A stretch of DNA of 64,000 nucleotides, from NCBI GenBank assembly GCA_032622095.1, contig CP136069.1, positions 186,299,122 through 186,363,121 on the forward strand, given 5' to 3'. A program made the position numbers and the translations under genes. Below, in pieces: positions 41,101-48,745 of this stretch (position 1 is the first letter of the stretch; each line of letters begins with the position of its first letter). The DNA comes from Siphonodentalium dalli (lineage: Eukaryota > Mollusca > Scaphopoda > Gadilida > Siphonodentaliidae). The notes beneath the pieces are model-generated. The model searched no databases, was not told the DNA's origin, and saw nothing but the letters and a program-made list of their open reading frames with translations.

Positions 41101-41597
41101 AATACGTACACATTCAACCATTTGCTTATTAGGTGGAAGGGGATGTCAGGTTGGAAATGTACAGCAGTATGAGAGCTTGGCGTAGCAGTTGTAAAATTCC
41201 AACCTAAGGCGTGTGAAAAAGAAATTTCGTGAACTTAGGAGTTTGGTCTGTTTGTTTGTGTGGTTGTGGGAAAATTACTCCTCAGTGTAAATTATTGACC
41301 AGGTGAGATATAATTAAATTTTTTGTTTATATGATTACACGCCATAAACACAGATTTATAAAAATGCGATTTATATATTTCTGATCCAGCTTAATGAAAA
41401 TTATTAATTTCTGTCTTCCTTCCTTCCAGAAATCACAATATAAGAGATCAGGCGGTACAGTATGTTTTTACAATAAAGAGGCATGGAAGGCATACAACGG
41501 AAGCATATCAAAGAGTAACTCATGTAGCAGCGCCAAGCTCGCCAGATATTCGAGACTGCTGGCCATATACAATTCAGGGCGACATGGAAGTGGATAG
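2074..41597 (+). CDS. DNASE2: DNase II-family acid endonuclease, multi-exon gene (span)
   Basis: Spliced gene of the deoxyribonuclease II family. Known members are secreted or lysosomal acid endonucleases that cut DNA without metal ions, using two HxK motifs in a phospholipase D-like fold. Visible exons: 2074-about 2155, 3643-3721, 19091-19252, 23829-24059, 32086-32195, 35313-35441, 41430-41597. From exon 3643 onward each is flanked by AG and GT (GTGAGA, GTAAGA, GTGAGT, GTAAGT, GTTAGT), and intron phases 1,1,1,0,0 fit without adjustment. Diagnostic pieces in order are [24 protein letters not shown], the exon pair around [44 protein letters not shown] and GGTVCF. About 320 residues are accounted for, against roughly 350-380 usual. 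The signal-peptide exon and about 20 residues after the first visible exon were not found. Introns total about 38 kb and are full of satellites and MITEs. Family assignment is firm; whether the gene is intact is not. Confidence 0.9.
2159..2794. other. T-rich stretch with a diverged hairpin module
   Basis: Low-complexity T-rich DNA after the first visible DNase II exon. At 2432-2475 there is a worn copy of the CCAATGCATTCTCTTATATA module, followed at about 2507 by AAAGGGTTAA. This suggests the remnant of a TTAA-type MITE. Confidence 0.45.
2795..3454 (+). repeat. 22-bp tandem array
   Basis: About 29 diverged copies of a unit like TTCATCATGGATATTCACTA. Unit length varies by insertions and deletions. 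It lies in a DNase II intron, about 190 bp before exon 3643. Confidence 0.9.
3643..3721 (+). CDS. DNASE2: DNase II exon with first HxK motif
   Basis: A short 79-nt exon, bounded by an AATTTTCAG acceptor and a GTGAGA donor. It starts in phase 0 and ends in phase 1. It reads [15 protein letters not shown], then [11 protein letters not shown], and the leftover G starts the glycine shared with the next exon. YNDxP and GHTKG are family signatures; the His of HTK is the first catalytic histidine. It lies 190 bp after the 22-bp array and is followed by about 15 kb of intron. Confidence 0.9.
3895..4352. mobile_element. piggyBac-like MITE with two internal hairpins
   Basis: Bounded by TTAA on both sides (3891-3894 and 4353-4356). 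Ends are CCCTTTACCCAACA and its reverse complement. Inside are two copies of the CCAATGCATTCTCTTATATA hairpin module (3913-3990, 4131-4203). TTAA target duplication with CCC ends is the hallmark of piggyBac-type elements; no transposase is present. Confidence 0.8.
4438..4653. mobile_element. 216-bp near-perfect palindromic MITE
   Basis: The two halves are reverse complements almost throughout, meeting at about 4545 in CTCTCGATGAGAGCTTTCC. Ends read ACAGTAATTCTCTAATTAA and the complement of TTAATTAGAGCATCACTGTA. Partial copies lie at 18344-18470 and 31836-31943, and a fragment near 29692-29720. Confidence 0.85.
4980..5431. mobile_element. TGTGACCCGCC-ended MITE, 3' end truncated
   Basis: Left end TGTGACCCGCCATATCAAA, then a hairpin module (5031-5099), a spacer with CAGACAAACATGAGCAGACG, and a second module (5323-5393). 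The right end stops at TTTGATATGG without the final CGGGTCACA. Same family as 37686-38147 and 57640-58080. Confidence 0.8.
5437..5596. repeat. 160-bp dispersed repeat, second copy at 43364-43523
   Basis: Begins TGGTTTATTACTCAGAC and runs nearly identically with 43364-43523, including ATATGTGCAACATGAGAGTT. It sits between a truncated MITE and a MITE half-copy. Confidence 0.8.
5597..5685. mobile_element. Right-hand end of a TGTGACCCGCC-type MITE
   Basis: Contains GGTCGACTCGCATATATAAG, then GCATTGGCACATGG, then GGCGGGTCACAT, which is the complement of the element's left end. The large satellite begins immediately after it. Confidence 0.75.
5686..14487 (+). repeat. 8.8-kb satellite, ~190 copies of a 44-46-bp unit
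   Basis: Unit of the form GTTGTCTTACCCTCTTCAGA followed by CCCCCCTACTCCTTATTATC and CGAGCG. Length alternates between 44, 45 and 46 bp because of GCGG/GCG and of five versus six C. Variants cluster at a few places: ACCCCC, ACCTCC, ACATCC, ATCTCC, ACCACC; TATTATC, TATCATC, CATTATC; TGTCTTAC, TGTCGTAC. Local higher order exists: the rare GCGTTTG variant recurs exactly 184 bp apart (13519, 13703), which is four units. The + strand is pyrimidine-rich. The unit contains no TAA, TAG or TGA, so all three + frames stay open for about 2950-3000 codons. This is not a protein gene. Confidence 0.97.
14488..15724. other. No gene recognised
   Basis: Between the satellite and the next repeat cluster. Phrases like GTTATGGCCCTTGT recur loosely (about 14892, 15033, 15170), suggesting an old tandem repeat. 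An 89-codon open frame at 14639-14908 has no recognisable domain and its end overlaps these repeats. Confidence 0.4.
15725..16945. repeat. Cluster of ~70-bp repeats in both orientations
   Basis: A unit like AACACTGCTAGAATTTAGTT, then a CCCTTTTCTTAATTCTTTCA-like part, then ATCTAGTAACAGCTTAG. Copies run forward at about 15830-15970 and 16450-16735, and reversed at about 15725-15830 and 16735-16945, making nested inverted repeats. A 23-bp triplicate (TCCATCTGTTGTTGATGGAA type) lies at 16094-16161. Confidence 0.75.
17826..17974. mobile_element. ~150-bp palindromic MITE-like element
   Basis: Left arm starts GAATCTACAACGAGTCCC. The right arm ends with GGGGACTCGCTGTAGATCC, and the middle CCAGTAAATTAGG pairs with CCTAATTTACTGG. 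No open frame. Confidence 0.75.
18344..18470. mobile_element. Partial copy of the 216-bp palindromic MITE
   Basis: Matches the right half of 4438-4653, including TTACCCATAATTCTGCTGTG, plus the apical hairpin TCATCGGAAAGCTCTC. Confidence 0.75.
18773..18802. repeat. TAGA microsatellite
   Basis: About seven TAGA repeats. Confidence 0.9.
19091..19252 (+). CDS. DNASE2: DNase II exon, central N-half strand region
   Basis: 162-nt exon after a TTTTATTTAG acceptor, ending at GTAAGA, phase 1 at both ends. It reads [20 protein letters not shown] at its start and [14 protein letters not shown] near its end. The pattern of FW(L/V)xxSxPxFP, then YxWPxSG, then YGQxxLCISF is typical of DNase II directly after GHTKG. 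The Cys in LCIS is conserved in the family. Confidence 0.93.
19620..19939 (+). mobile_element. tRNA-derived SINE remnant
   Basis: A tRNA-like head (CCAGTGAATAGAGTGTCAGAC, then a B-box-like GAGTTCGTGCCC), an unrelated body, and a 3' end AGCGCTATATAAGC of the kind seen in LINE-tailed SINEs. It lies in a DNase II intron. Confidence 0.45.
19940..20467. mobile_element. ~528-bp MITE with GGGCGGCGTT ends
   Basis: Left end TTAAAGATACGGGCGGCGTT; the right end reverse-complements to TTAAAGGCACGGGCGGCGTT. TTAA lies at both outer edges. The inside holds two related halves (ATGTAAACTAAAGC and ATGTAAACAGAAGC) and no transposase frame. Confidence 0.65.
20468..21535. other. No gene recognised
   Basis: Intronic DNA. 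A phrase like TTATTAGGTCAACGTAG at about 21150 is the complement of CTACGTTGACCTAATAAAGC at 57412, so both belong to a short dispersed repeat. Confidence 0.4.
21536..23780 (+). repeat. 38-bp satellite with higher-order units
   Basis: About 58 copies of a unit like CACATATGTATCAGAGTATA followed by TATTAAATGCACGATCTC. A GACTTTTTTCAGAG insertion marks higher-order units at 22161, 22701, 22860, 23058 and 23257; the last three are 198-199 bp apart. An earlier block of about 300 bp (eight units) is duplicated (21536-21835, 21836-22140). Confidence 0.95.
23829..24059 (+). CDS. DNASE2: DNase II exon, central region
   Basis: 231-nt exon, acceptor ATGTATACAG and donor GTGAGT, phase 1 at both ends. It reads [13 protein letters not shown] at the start, [13 protein letters not shown] in the middle and [10 protein letters not shown] at the end. 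The QLxYxYPxVYD, PW and SFAKxxxF blocks occur in this order in DNase II proteins. The 38-bp satellite stops about 50 bp upstream, so it sits where a branch point and pyrimidine tract would be expected. Confidence 0.95.
24345..24520. mobile_element. Worn TTAA-type MITE relative
   Basis: TTAACCCTTCCATGACTGGA occurs twice (about 24346 and 24379). It is followed by diverged versions of the hairpin module (CCAATTCATTTTCTTATA, CAGTGCATTCACTTGTATAT). Confidence 0.45.
25361..25890. mobile_element. ~530-bp MITE with long inverted repeats
   Basis: Ends GTGTGGGGGCAA and TTGCCCCCACAC. Sub-terminal AGTAGAAGCAAG pairs with CTTGCTTCTACT, and GACTCTATTCCAAT with ATTGGAATAGAGTC. Open frames at 25557-25769 lie wholly inside and look spurious. 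Confidence 0.8.
26109..26530. repeat. 131-bp tandem repeat, three units
   Basis: The phrase CTTGTCGCTGTGGGAGTACC recurs at about 26161, 26292 and 26424. It is built from GGTACCAAAATTGGT-like palindromes. The left edge CACTACACTGCAAAA matches, in reverse, TTTTGCAGTGTAG at about 31519. Confidence 0.8.
26640..28260. repeat. Degenerate large tandem repeat
   Basis: Phrases such as TTGCGATAAATCGCAAAC, and CAGGTCTGGGTGAAC followed by CGATCTATAATAG, recur near 26805, 27190 and 27848. The units have been broken by indels. Confidence 0.6.
28879..28912. repeat. AT-rich hairpin
   Basis: CTGTATATATATATAT pairs with ATATATATATACAG around a short T run. Confidence 0.7.
29110..29450. repeat. Short diverged tandem repeat, ~27-30 bp
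   Basis: Repeats of CGGCCGAACGGCAAGTACAC and variants, GC-richer than the surroundings. Open frames on both strands here come from the repeat. Confidence 0.6.
29590..29639. repeat. Hairpin
   Basis: ATATTAATAGTACTGT pairs with ACAGTACTATTAATAAT around a loop of about 15 bp. Confidence 0.7.
29727..30750 (+). repeat. Nested tandem duplication, ~225 bp within ~480 bp
   Basis: GATGGATTCAGTGATAATG occurs at about 29756, 29978 and 30454. The block from about 29800 to 30280 is repeated at about 30278 to 30750 with few changes, including GGGCAATATGTCATGGCGAC. Confidence 0.85.
31351..31528. mobile_element. Palindromic MITE-like element
   Basis: A hairpin whose arms include CATATTTTGGTACCGTTTGG and its complement, centred near 31413. 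The right edge TTTTGCAGTGTAG pairs with the left edge of the 26109 repeat, so both derive from one family. Confidence 0.7.
31836..31943. mobile_element. Partial copy of the 216-bp palindromic MITE
   Basis: Right-half copy containing TTACCCATAATTCTGCTGTG and ending GGGCATTACTGTA. It lies about 140 bp before DNase II exon 32086. Confidence 0.75.
32086..32195 (+). CDS. DNASE2: DNase II exon, DLYxxLVA block
   Basis: 110-nt exon, acceptor TTTTCAG and donor GTAAGT, starting in phase 1 and ending in phase 0. With the G from the previous exon it reads [20 protein letters not shown], then [17 protein letters not shown]. The DLYxDxVAxxL...VxTW block followed by PSNC/PDC is characteristic. The two cysteines (HC, DC) are candidates for disulfides in a secreted or lysosomal protein. 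Confidence 0.94.
32196..34937. other. Intron, no gene recognised
   Basis: DNase II intron apart from the open frame at 33425-33862. No repeat family recognised except the small hairpin at 33538-33589. Confidence 0.4.
33425..33862 (+). other. Open frame of 145 codons, unrecognised, inside a DNase II intron
   Basis: ATG-initiated frame beginning [17 protein letters not shown] and ending FDIMKMIIG. It has no domain or signal I recognise. It contains a 17-bp inverted repeat (33538-33554 with 33573-33589) and phrases that recur nearby outside the frame (AGGGTGTTGTTTC at about 33294 and 33756), which suggests repeat-derived DNA rather than a gene. Confidence 0.15.
34938..35312 (+). repeat. 52-bp tandem copies of an exon start with its splice acceptor
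   Basis: Seven units start at 34938, 34990, 35042, 35093, 35145, 35197 and 35249; the real exon at 35313 is the eighth. Each is like GTTGAGGATATTACGGCGAT, then ATCTCTACACAATGG, then TTGTCGTTTATTATAG. The first 45 or so bases copy exon 35313, and the last bases supply an AG acceptor for the next unit. The last unit is 64 bp because of a small insertion. The first unit is followed by GTAG as in an active site, while the AG before 34938 is mutated. Confidence 0.93.
35313..35441 (+). CDS. DNASE2: DNase II exon with second HxK motif
   Basis: 129-nt exon, phase 0 at both ends, acceptor TTATTGCAG and donor GTTAGT. It reads [15 protein letters not shown], then [14 protein letters not shown], then [18 protein letters not shown] carries the second catalytic HxK histidine, and PWxCxGDINR is a strong family signature. 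The first 45 or so bases of this exon, with its acceptor, are tandemly copied seven times just upstream (34938-35312). Confidence 0.95.
35442..37685. other. Intron, degenerate repeats, no gene recognised
   Basis: A phrase like TTTCAACTATTAGAATATACCC recurs at about 37088 and 37487 with similar flanks, and GGGTTCCGTAACCATATAAT has a diverged partner upstream. These suggest an old tandem repeat of about 400 bp. Confidence 0.45.
37686..38147. mobile_element. TGTGACCCGCC-ended MITE, full length
   Basis: Left end GTTACCCGCCATATCAAAC, hairpin modules at 37737-37806 and 38024-38097, right end GGCGGGTCACA. The spacer contains CAGACAAACATGAGCAGACG. Confidence 0.85.
38160..41040. repeat. ~180-bp satellite that reverses orientation near 39.68 kb
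   Basis: Forward copies carry CACACAGAGATGCGCACAAA-like motifs at about 38334, 38828, 39021, 39127, 39313, 39458 and 39640. From about 39690 on the same unit reads in reverse, with TGTGCGCATCTCTGTGTGAG-like motifs at about 39791, 39950, 40130, 40315, 40451, 40636, 40807 and 40986. The result is a 2.9-kb imperfect inverted array in a DNase II intron. Confidence 0.9.
38446..38570. mobile_element. 125-bp hairpin element inside the satellite
   Basis: Left arm AAGAAATGAATGTATTGGGT followed by GTGTGTTATTGG. The right arm is CCAATAACACACTCACCCAC then TACATTCGTTTCTT. It interrupts one satellite unit. Confidence 0.75.
41072..41149. repeat. Inverted repeat
   Basis: GTGACATCCCCCCATCCACC pairs with GGTGGAAGGGGATGTCA around a loop of about 40 bp. 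Confidence 0.6.
41430..41597 (+). CDS. DNASE2: DNase II last exon, C-terminus
   Basis: Terminal coding exon after a CCTTCCTTCCAG acceptor, phase 0, ending at TAG (41595-41597). It reads [20 protein letters not shown], then [12 protein letters not shown], then a 23-residue tail containing [14 protein letters not shown]. RxGGTVCF...WxxY and a final Cys are the normal C-terminus; the tail past the last Cys is longer than usual. No AATAAA is seen in the next 800 bp; ATTAAA occurs near 42425 and 42454. Confidence 0.93.
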   Translation, partial: KSQYKRSGGTVCFYNKEAWKAYNGSISKSNSCSSAKLARYSRLLAIYNSGRHGSG

Positions 41598-43363
41598 AGT
41601 GTCTCAATCGGGTGGGGTGGGATGGAGTTAGGAATATTCAGCTTGAAATTTCAAGACGCACACCTTGAACCGCACCAAACTCACATTTTTCGTAATTTAT
41701 TCGCACAACCCCCTAGTGGGCTCTAATTTCCCCCAACTGGCACCTCACATGCCTGGATGATGGGCTTTTCTGAATTGATAATTAATATTTGACTGGCTAC
41801 CGGCCCGGAAAGGAACAGGATCCATTGTATCGACCTTGGTTCGGTCCGTTGTGAGATATTTGAAACTGAAAATCACAAAATCATAGCTTCTAGATTGGCA
41901 TCATTTTTTGTGCAATATTTTGACCTGCAGTAGGAAAGTATGCACATCTTGGTTTACAGACAACAAATTCCCCACTTAAATATTGATGGGAAATCTAAAT
42001 ACGAAATCAATTTCAACCTATTGTTGGTGTGAATGTTCCAACTAAATGTTGTGTCCGGTACGACATTTCCAAATTAAAATGTTGACAAAAGTTCTGGAGT
42101 GAGACACCCCCCCTGTTTCCATGTCCCTGGAGGATGGACATTGCTGTTTTCTTGTTTTACTTATATACTGTCATACTTCTGTTATTTAGAACATGGATTC
42201 TTAGTTTTAAGATGTATTGATGTTTTCAGACTTCCAGTTACAAAAACCTTTACAAAAACATTTGTGTACTTGTACATATAATATACATGTAATATTTTCA
42301 CCACCATCGCTTTTGTACTACTGAGAATCTTATTCGAAACCACAGTTGGCAAACATTAGGCTATTATATACCAAACAAATCCATTTTATTGTAGAACTGA
42401 TTATCAGTGTTTCCGGCTCTATATCATTAAATTTGGCTGTCACACATTTATCCATTAAAGTTCTTTAGTACTTTACGCTACACAAATGACCGCAACATTG
42501 GGTGATATCACCACGCCAAACAAAAACCGCGTGCCTAAGACTGTACATGAAAACTATTAGATACTTCCTATGATTTGAAAGGAAATTTCGATATTGCATC
42601 AGAACTCATTCGGGTAGGACTGCCATCAGTGCGCAAGTTCATAGATACATCAGTAATACTCATTCTAAGATCTCCAAAGAAATGAAATGAAATTGAAACT
42701 TAACAAAACAGTGCTGCAATCATAATATATCTGGAACACTGCCATTACTTTCTACTAGCCAATCATAAACGATGACGCATTCACAGACCGCAATCGGTAC
42801 AATCAGGTTCCGCTTTCGATGTCCGGTTCGACAATTTGGAACTAGAGAATTTTAAGTGGCGAGTCGGTTTTCTGTTTATTACTAGCTAATTGTTGGTATA
42901 TATATCATACCAACTATGTAGCTTATCCGCTAGTTGTGTTAATCATGCATATATACTATGTGGAATTCACATTGTTAAAAAAATGAGGAGAGGAACTCGA
43001 ATAAAGATGCAAAAAACGCACTCCTTTCTCAATGTAAACAGATAATTGAAAACAAATGCATTTTCTAGCCTGTATGGTGCACACTATACGACCAAAGTAA
43101 ACATATTATATATCTAATATTTCTTATCAAGCCGACATACAACATCCTGTTCAGTCAAAGCTGTTTCATGGACTTCATTTTGTGTTTTTTATCCGATGTA
43201 AATTGCGATTCGCGTGCAATCAAAAATACAACGCCACACATGCACTGGCTAGCAATCAGCGCAAACTGTCCGAGTTTTCGATCGGAAATCTCGCATGTTT
43301 ATCGGGAAGATAACTAATGTCGGAATTAGATGTAAATTATATTTCTGGGATAATGTAATGGTT
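41598..43363. other. DNase II 3' flank, no gene recognised
   Basis: Presumed 3' UTR and intergenic DNA. 41925-42045 resembles 1735-1925. Otherwise nothing recognised. Confidence 0.4.
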
Positions 43364-43523
43364 TATTACTCAGACACAATATGTGCAACATGAGAGTTTG
43401 ATCAATAAAACATAATACAACAAAAATATAAGCACATGATTCGGGCGATTAAATCCACGCAATCGAATGTGAGGCAATTTTTTTTGTTAAGTTTAACATC
43501 AACATATCCTGAATTGTTATGCA
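43364..43523. repeat. 160-bp dispersed repeat, copy of 5437-5596
   Basis: Shares ATATGTGCAACATGAGAGTT and AAAATATAAGCACATGATTC with 5437-5596. A short extra stretch occurs near 43455. Confidence 0.8.
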
Positions 43524-43704
43524 CCAGTTCAATTGTGAAGCTTATTACCATTGATAAATTGTCTGGCAATACGACCATTATTGGTGTGTTTTCGTGACAA
43601 AAAACATTCTTACTGATGCGCCAAAAATTGGATTCAATAACCTGTCAATTCTTGAGAAAGAGAAACAAGACATTTGGAAACAGAGTACGGTACTTTGTGC
43701 TATG

Positions 43705-43771
43705 GAACCGGGCGATATAATGCCGAACCGGACGATATAATGCCGAACCGGACGATATAATGCCGAACCGA
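43705..43771 (+). repeat. 20-bp tandem repeat, three units
   Basis: GAACCGGACGATATAATGCC repeated exactly three times with one base change, plus a partial unit. Confidence 0.9.
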
Positions 43772-45084
43772 TATAAAAAGAGGAAGCGGATTGTATCGAT
43801 TGAATCCTGTGCACTTGATCAATCGATAATTGGAGATCTGAATCTTTTTCAACTTTATGTGTTTTTATTTCTATTATTTTCCCTTCGGAGTTTTGCTGGT
43901 TTTATCCTTATACCTTATACCATATATATATGGTGGTTCTCCTGTGAAATGAGGTTTAAATTATAAGAAATAACTCTTGTTTTGATTAAGATTAGAGCTA
44001 TAACCAAAACGTTTGAAGAAAAGTTACTAACGTTAATCGAAACAAGAGTTAATTCTTAAATAAGAGGATAGTAATTCTATATTTCACAACATATTCCCTT
44101 CAATGCATGTGGATATTCAAAGCTCAATAAAATAAAATTTTAATTTCACATACCAGTTCTTTTATAACACAGTGTACATAACGCGATAAGATCGTCTTTG
44201 GTGTCTAGGGTGTCTACGGCAGTTATTTGTATATTTCTCTTACGACTCGGGGTGTGTAGGTCATAATTATTCTGCGACATCGTTTTCTGCGAATTTTACG
44301 ATTCGTATGCCGACTGCAAGCACCCATTTCCTTCTGTATTTGAATTAGGTAAAACCACCCGATTTTCGCTTAGAGTGCGATGTACACGGTACGCGGAAGG
44401 CCCTTAGAAACCCCAGATGAAGTAAAAAAAAAACATATTCACAAATGATAACGCCCTCAATATCATATTATTAGACACATACAAAATAAATTGTAGCTTT
44501 GATATGTAATTATTTTCGTGTGTGTGTATGGTGTGTGCTTGTTGATTACGCATGTGAAACGTTTTTAAAATCGGATGTGTATTTATGATAATTATGAAAT
44601 ATTTACTCACCATGCGTCACGTATAATATGTGTTCACAATGGACGCATGCGTTCCAATTAGTTGAAATGTTCATCGGTAAACATGCAACGCCCATTGTAT
44701 TGATACATCAATAACCACACACGATCTTCGTTTTGTTGTAATACTCATCGTTGCGATATTCAGGATATTCCGGTCTGATTTAACCCTTTATATTCTAAAT
44801 GGATTCTCCCACTCAGTTATAAAGGTATACATTGGAATGGTCTATTGCTACATTTGGAGGGGTTTTCATGAGAAATAAGCAGACGACAGATAATAAAAGT
44901 TCTGAATTGGTCCAATTTATTGTATGGAAATGTTCCGATAATACGTACGTTCAGCAAACGACATATGTCAGCAATTTCAAAGTCGAAAAAGGGGAATAAC
45001 TCCATCAAAAATGGTCGTACCGAACCCAACTTCGACTTGACATGTATTTTTGATGTCATCAATCCGCATACTATACTTGAGTAA
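43772..45084. other. No gene recognised
   Basis: AT-rich DNA with short open frames on both strands that show no domain or splice context. Confidence 0.4.
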
Positions 45085-45418
45085 GCAATCGTATAATCAT
45101 GAGTTATCAGCCGGACAACAAATAGGGGTACCACTCCAAGCCGTTTCGCCCTCCAGCGCTGGCGATAAGGGTTCAAATCCACATGTTTCCATCGTGGACT
45201 TTGTAACTCGAAATCGTTATCTGGTGGAGTTGCCAGTTACTCGCCGATGGTCGGTGGTTTGCCACACATGGTTGACGAGTTTATCAGCCATTGAAATCAC
45301 TGTTAGATTAGTCGCAAGTGTGCGGATTTCCTCCACCACTAAAACTGGCAATGTCGTGATATGGCCTTATTAGCTAAAGCGACAATAAACCCCAATCAAT
45401 CAATCAATCAATCTAAGT
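45085..45418 (+). mobile_element. tRNA-derived SINE
   Basis: B box GGGTTCAAATCC at 45169-45180, with an A-box-like region about 50 bp earlier. The body resembles mollusc SINEs (CCGATGGTCGGTGGTTT, then TTTCCTCCACCACTAAAACT), and it ends in a CAAT-repeat tail at 45393-45413. Overlapping open frames are therefore not genes. Confidence 0.75.
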
Positions 45419-47600
45419 CAATAGTGGCATAACTCCGCTAAATATCTTTAAAATTATCTGAACATCCCTACAAACATGAATGAACCATTTCGATTGAAAC
45501 CTGCAGAAGTGTCCATTAAATAATCAAAAGAATATATTAAAGGCACTCAATCCGATTAAGCACCCCTCAATTACTATTTATTTGGCTTCGGGAGTAAAAA
45601 ATATTTGATTCGAGTTGAGGAACCCATCCATCAAAGCTCAGAGTGATCAAATATCAATTTAAAAATTCTATTATTTTTCACCACCTGGAATAATAGTGGC
45701 CCAATAAAAGTCGATGAGAAGACTAAATAGCGGATGAAGATGGATAACTCTAAAATCAAGTGGCCTTTTTTTGTCAGATATTTGACAAACCGGCAAAATT
45801 TCAATGTACAAAATGTTGATAAATAACATGTTCTGGGCAATTTTATACTATAGTGGACTGTGGTTAGCATTATTTTTGGGCAATTAATCGATTCTGATAA
45901 ATGAAACGGCATTTCAAAAAAATTATGGGGACCATCGAATCGGACTGAGTAACTTTAAACATGTAATATATGTATGAGCTACACCACGTATACACATGAA
46001 TTCCAAAGGAGAACCATTTATTGATTGCATGCTTTACAGTTTTGTTGTTGTTGATTCAGATTTTTTCTTCTAAGATCTATATTTATATATTATATGAACA
46101 TACAAAATATTTTCATGACACCCTTGATCATGCAAATTTTTTTTGAAAAGTTTTTTTGCACACAAACGTTACTAAAAATCAATGGAAAAGCTATGCGAAA
46201 ATATAACTGAATGCTTAATTCAATTCAAAGTTTGCTCACTGAATAGTGATATATATTTATGAAATTTTCAACACACTTGCATGGCTCATGTAAGGGCTTG
46301 GTACCATATTCCAATATATTACAAACTTATCAGCACTTATTGCTATTTATCGTTTGATTTTGGTACTTCAAGCTGTGTGGTATTTTCGCCAAAATGCACT
46401 AGAGCGATATTGATGCTGGAGCAGTCAGGATACTTCGTTTTCAGATGTGTGTACTTTTGGAATAGGTATCAGTCTATTGAGCAAGAGACACTGAGTGCCA
46501 AGCTCCATGTATAGTTCAGTCCCCTGCTACGCATGATTTGCCGCTGCCAACACATACGCAACATGAAAGGAAATCACTCATTGTTTTATTTGAGACTTTT
46601 GTTGGCTACAATTCATTCTGCATTATTCTGAGAAACTGAACAGTCCATATTCATTTGAAACTTGTCAAGATCAAGCCACTTCAATAAAAAATGTTAGATT
46701 TATTTAAGAAAATATGGCTGCAGCGGTCAGACATAGCGTAGACTGATATCTGTTTTGCAGCTTGATTGAGTGCGCGCAAATAATTGAAACAGCCGCCCGA
46801 TTCGTGTGAATGGAGTTGAGCTGTATTGCAATCGTTTGCTATGCCTTAAGTTACAATTCTAACCTGATGGCTCTTTGTGACGTTGCTCCACAAAAACCTC
46901 GTGCGATGACGTTCACTCACCTCCTTCACGCGCCTGCCCGGTTCTGTCTTTGTGGATTAACGGTTTAACCACATATAACTAGCGCTATGTCTCACCAGAA
47001 ACCATTGGATACTGGCGAAAGAAAGTGATCGAAAAAGACTCGGTCTGATACAACCGTCATGTTTTCGCAGGTCGCCAGTGGTTTCAGGGAAAATATATCC
47101 GTTGTCGCTGACCGAGCACGGTTGATCCATATATCAAAATGTGTATATATATTTTTTAAATTTAAACCAATATTCTACAATATTATCCATGTTATCTTTG
47201 TTATTGCATTTCTTGCCACATTTTGGGGGCATGTTGATATTCTCAATTTGAAGAGTTAAAGCCACATGGCGGATTGTGCTCCAAAATATAGATAATAATA
47301 TTCGCTTTTGAATTTTGCCGGTATCGATATAAGTCGATAAATACTTAGACTACCTGTCTATGCTTATTATATGAATAATATGTCACAGAGAGACACATTG
47401 AAGTACAACTTTGAACATGTTCACTTATGTGCGAACAATGGAACACGCCTGGAAAAGGCTGTGACCATGGAAACTATTTCCAGAGCATATGAAGCCAGAA
47501 GCCGGTATATCGATATGTCGTGTATTTGTCAACCTATCTCATATCTCCTTCCAAATTACGTAGACAATCTATGGAAGCTCGACTGAGCCATGTCCGTTGA
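45419..47600. other. No gene recognised
   Basis: Non-coding. Short open frames at 46281-46514 and 47059-47259 lack recognisable features. Confidence 0.4.
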
Positions 47601-48745
47601 ATGTAACCATGTGAGTAACAGTTATTAACTGACTGTTCTATAGATACCCACATAGACGCTATGTCTGATGTGTCCATATGAGTAACAGTTATTAACTGAC
47701 TGTTCTATAGATACCCACATAGACGCTATGTCTGATGTGTCCATATGAGTAACAGTTATCAACTGACTGTTCTATAGATACCCACATAGACGCTATGTCT
47801 GATGTGTCCATATGAGTAACAGTTATTAACTGACTGTTCTGTAGATACGCAAATATATGCCCTGTCTGATGTGTCCATATGAGTAACAGTTATCAACTGA
47901 CTGTTCTATAGATACCCACATAGACGCTATGTCTGATGTGTCCATATGAGTAACAGTTATCAACTAACTGTTCTATAGATACCCACATAGACGCTATGTC
48001 TGATTAGTCCATATGAGTAACAGTTATTAACTGACTGTTCTATAGATACCCACATAGACGCTATGTCTGATGTGTCCATATGAGTAACAGTTATTAACTG
48101 ACTGTTCTATAGATACCCACATAGACGCTATGTCTGATTTGTCCATATGAGTAACAGTTATTAACTGACTGTTCTATAGATACCCACATAGACGCTATGT
48201 CTGATGTGTCCATATGAGTAACAGTTATTAACTGACTGTTATATAGATACCCACATAGACGCTATGTCTGATGTGTCCACATGAGTAACAGTTATTAACT
48301 GACTGTTCTATAGATACCCACATAGACGCTATGTCTGATTAGTCCATATGAGTAACAGTTATTAACTGACTGTTCTATAGATACCCACATAGACGCTATG
48401 TCTGATGTGTCCATATGAGTAACAGTTATTAACTGACTGTTCTATAGATACGCAAATATATGCCCTGTATGATGTGTCCATATGAGTAACAGTTATTAAC
48501 TGACTGTTCTATAGATACCCACATAGACGCTATGTCTGATGTGTCCATATGAGTAACAGTTATTAACTGACTGTTCTATAGATACGCAAATATATGCCCT
48601 GTCTGATGTGTCCATATGAGTAACAGTTATTAACTGACTGTTCTATAGATACCCACATAGAAGCTATGTCTGATGTGTCCATATGAGTAACAGTTATTAA
48701 CTGACTGTTCTATAGATACGCACATTGATGCCCTGTCTGATTTGA
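47601..48745 (+). repeat. 67-bp satellite, ~17 units
   Basis: Unit like TGTGTCCATATGAGTAACAG, then TTATTAACTGACTGTTCTAT, then AGATACCCACATAGACGCTA, then TGTCTGA. Each unit holds a small inverted repeat (CAGTTA/TAACTG). A variant end ACGCAAATATATGCCCTGT is scattered at about 47847, 48452 and 48586. The array is very uniform elsewhere, so it is young or homogenised. Confidence 0.95.

Noticed and set aside
45050-45373. Open frames of 107 and 121 codons
   Set aside because: They lie over a tRNA-derived SINE with a B box and a CAAT tail.
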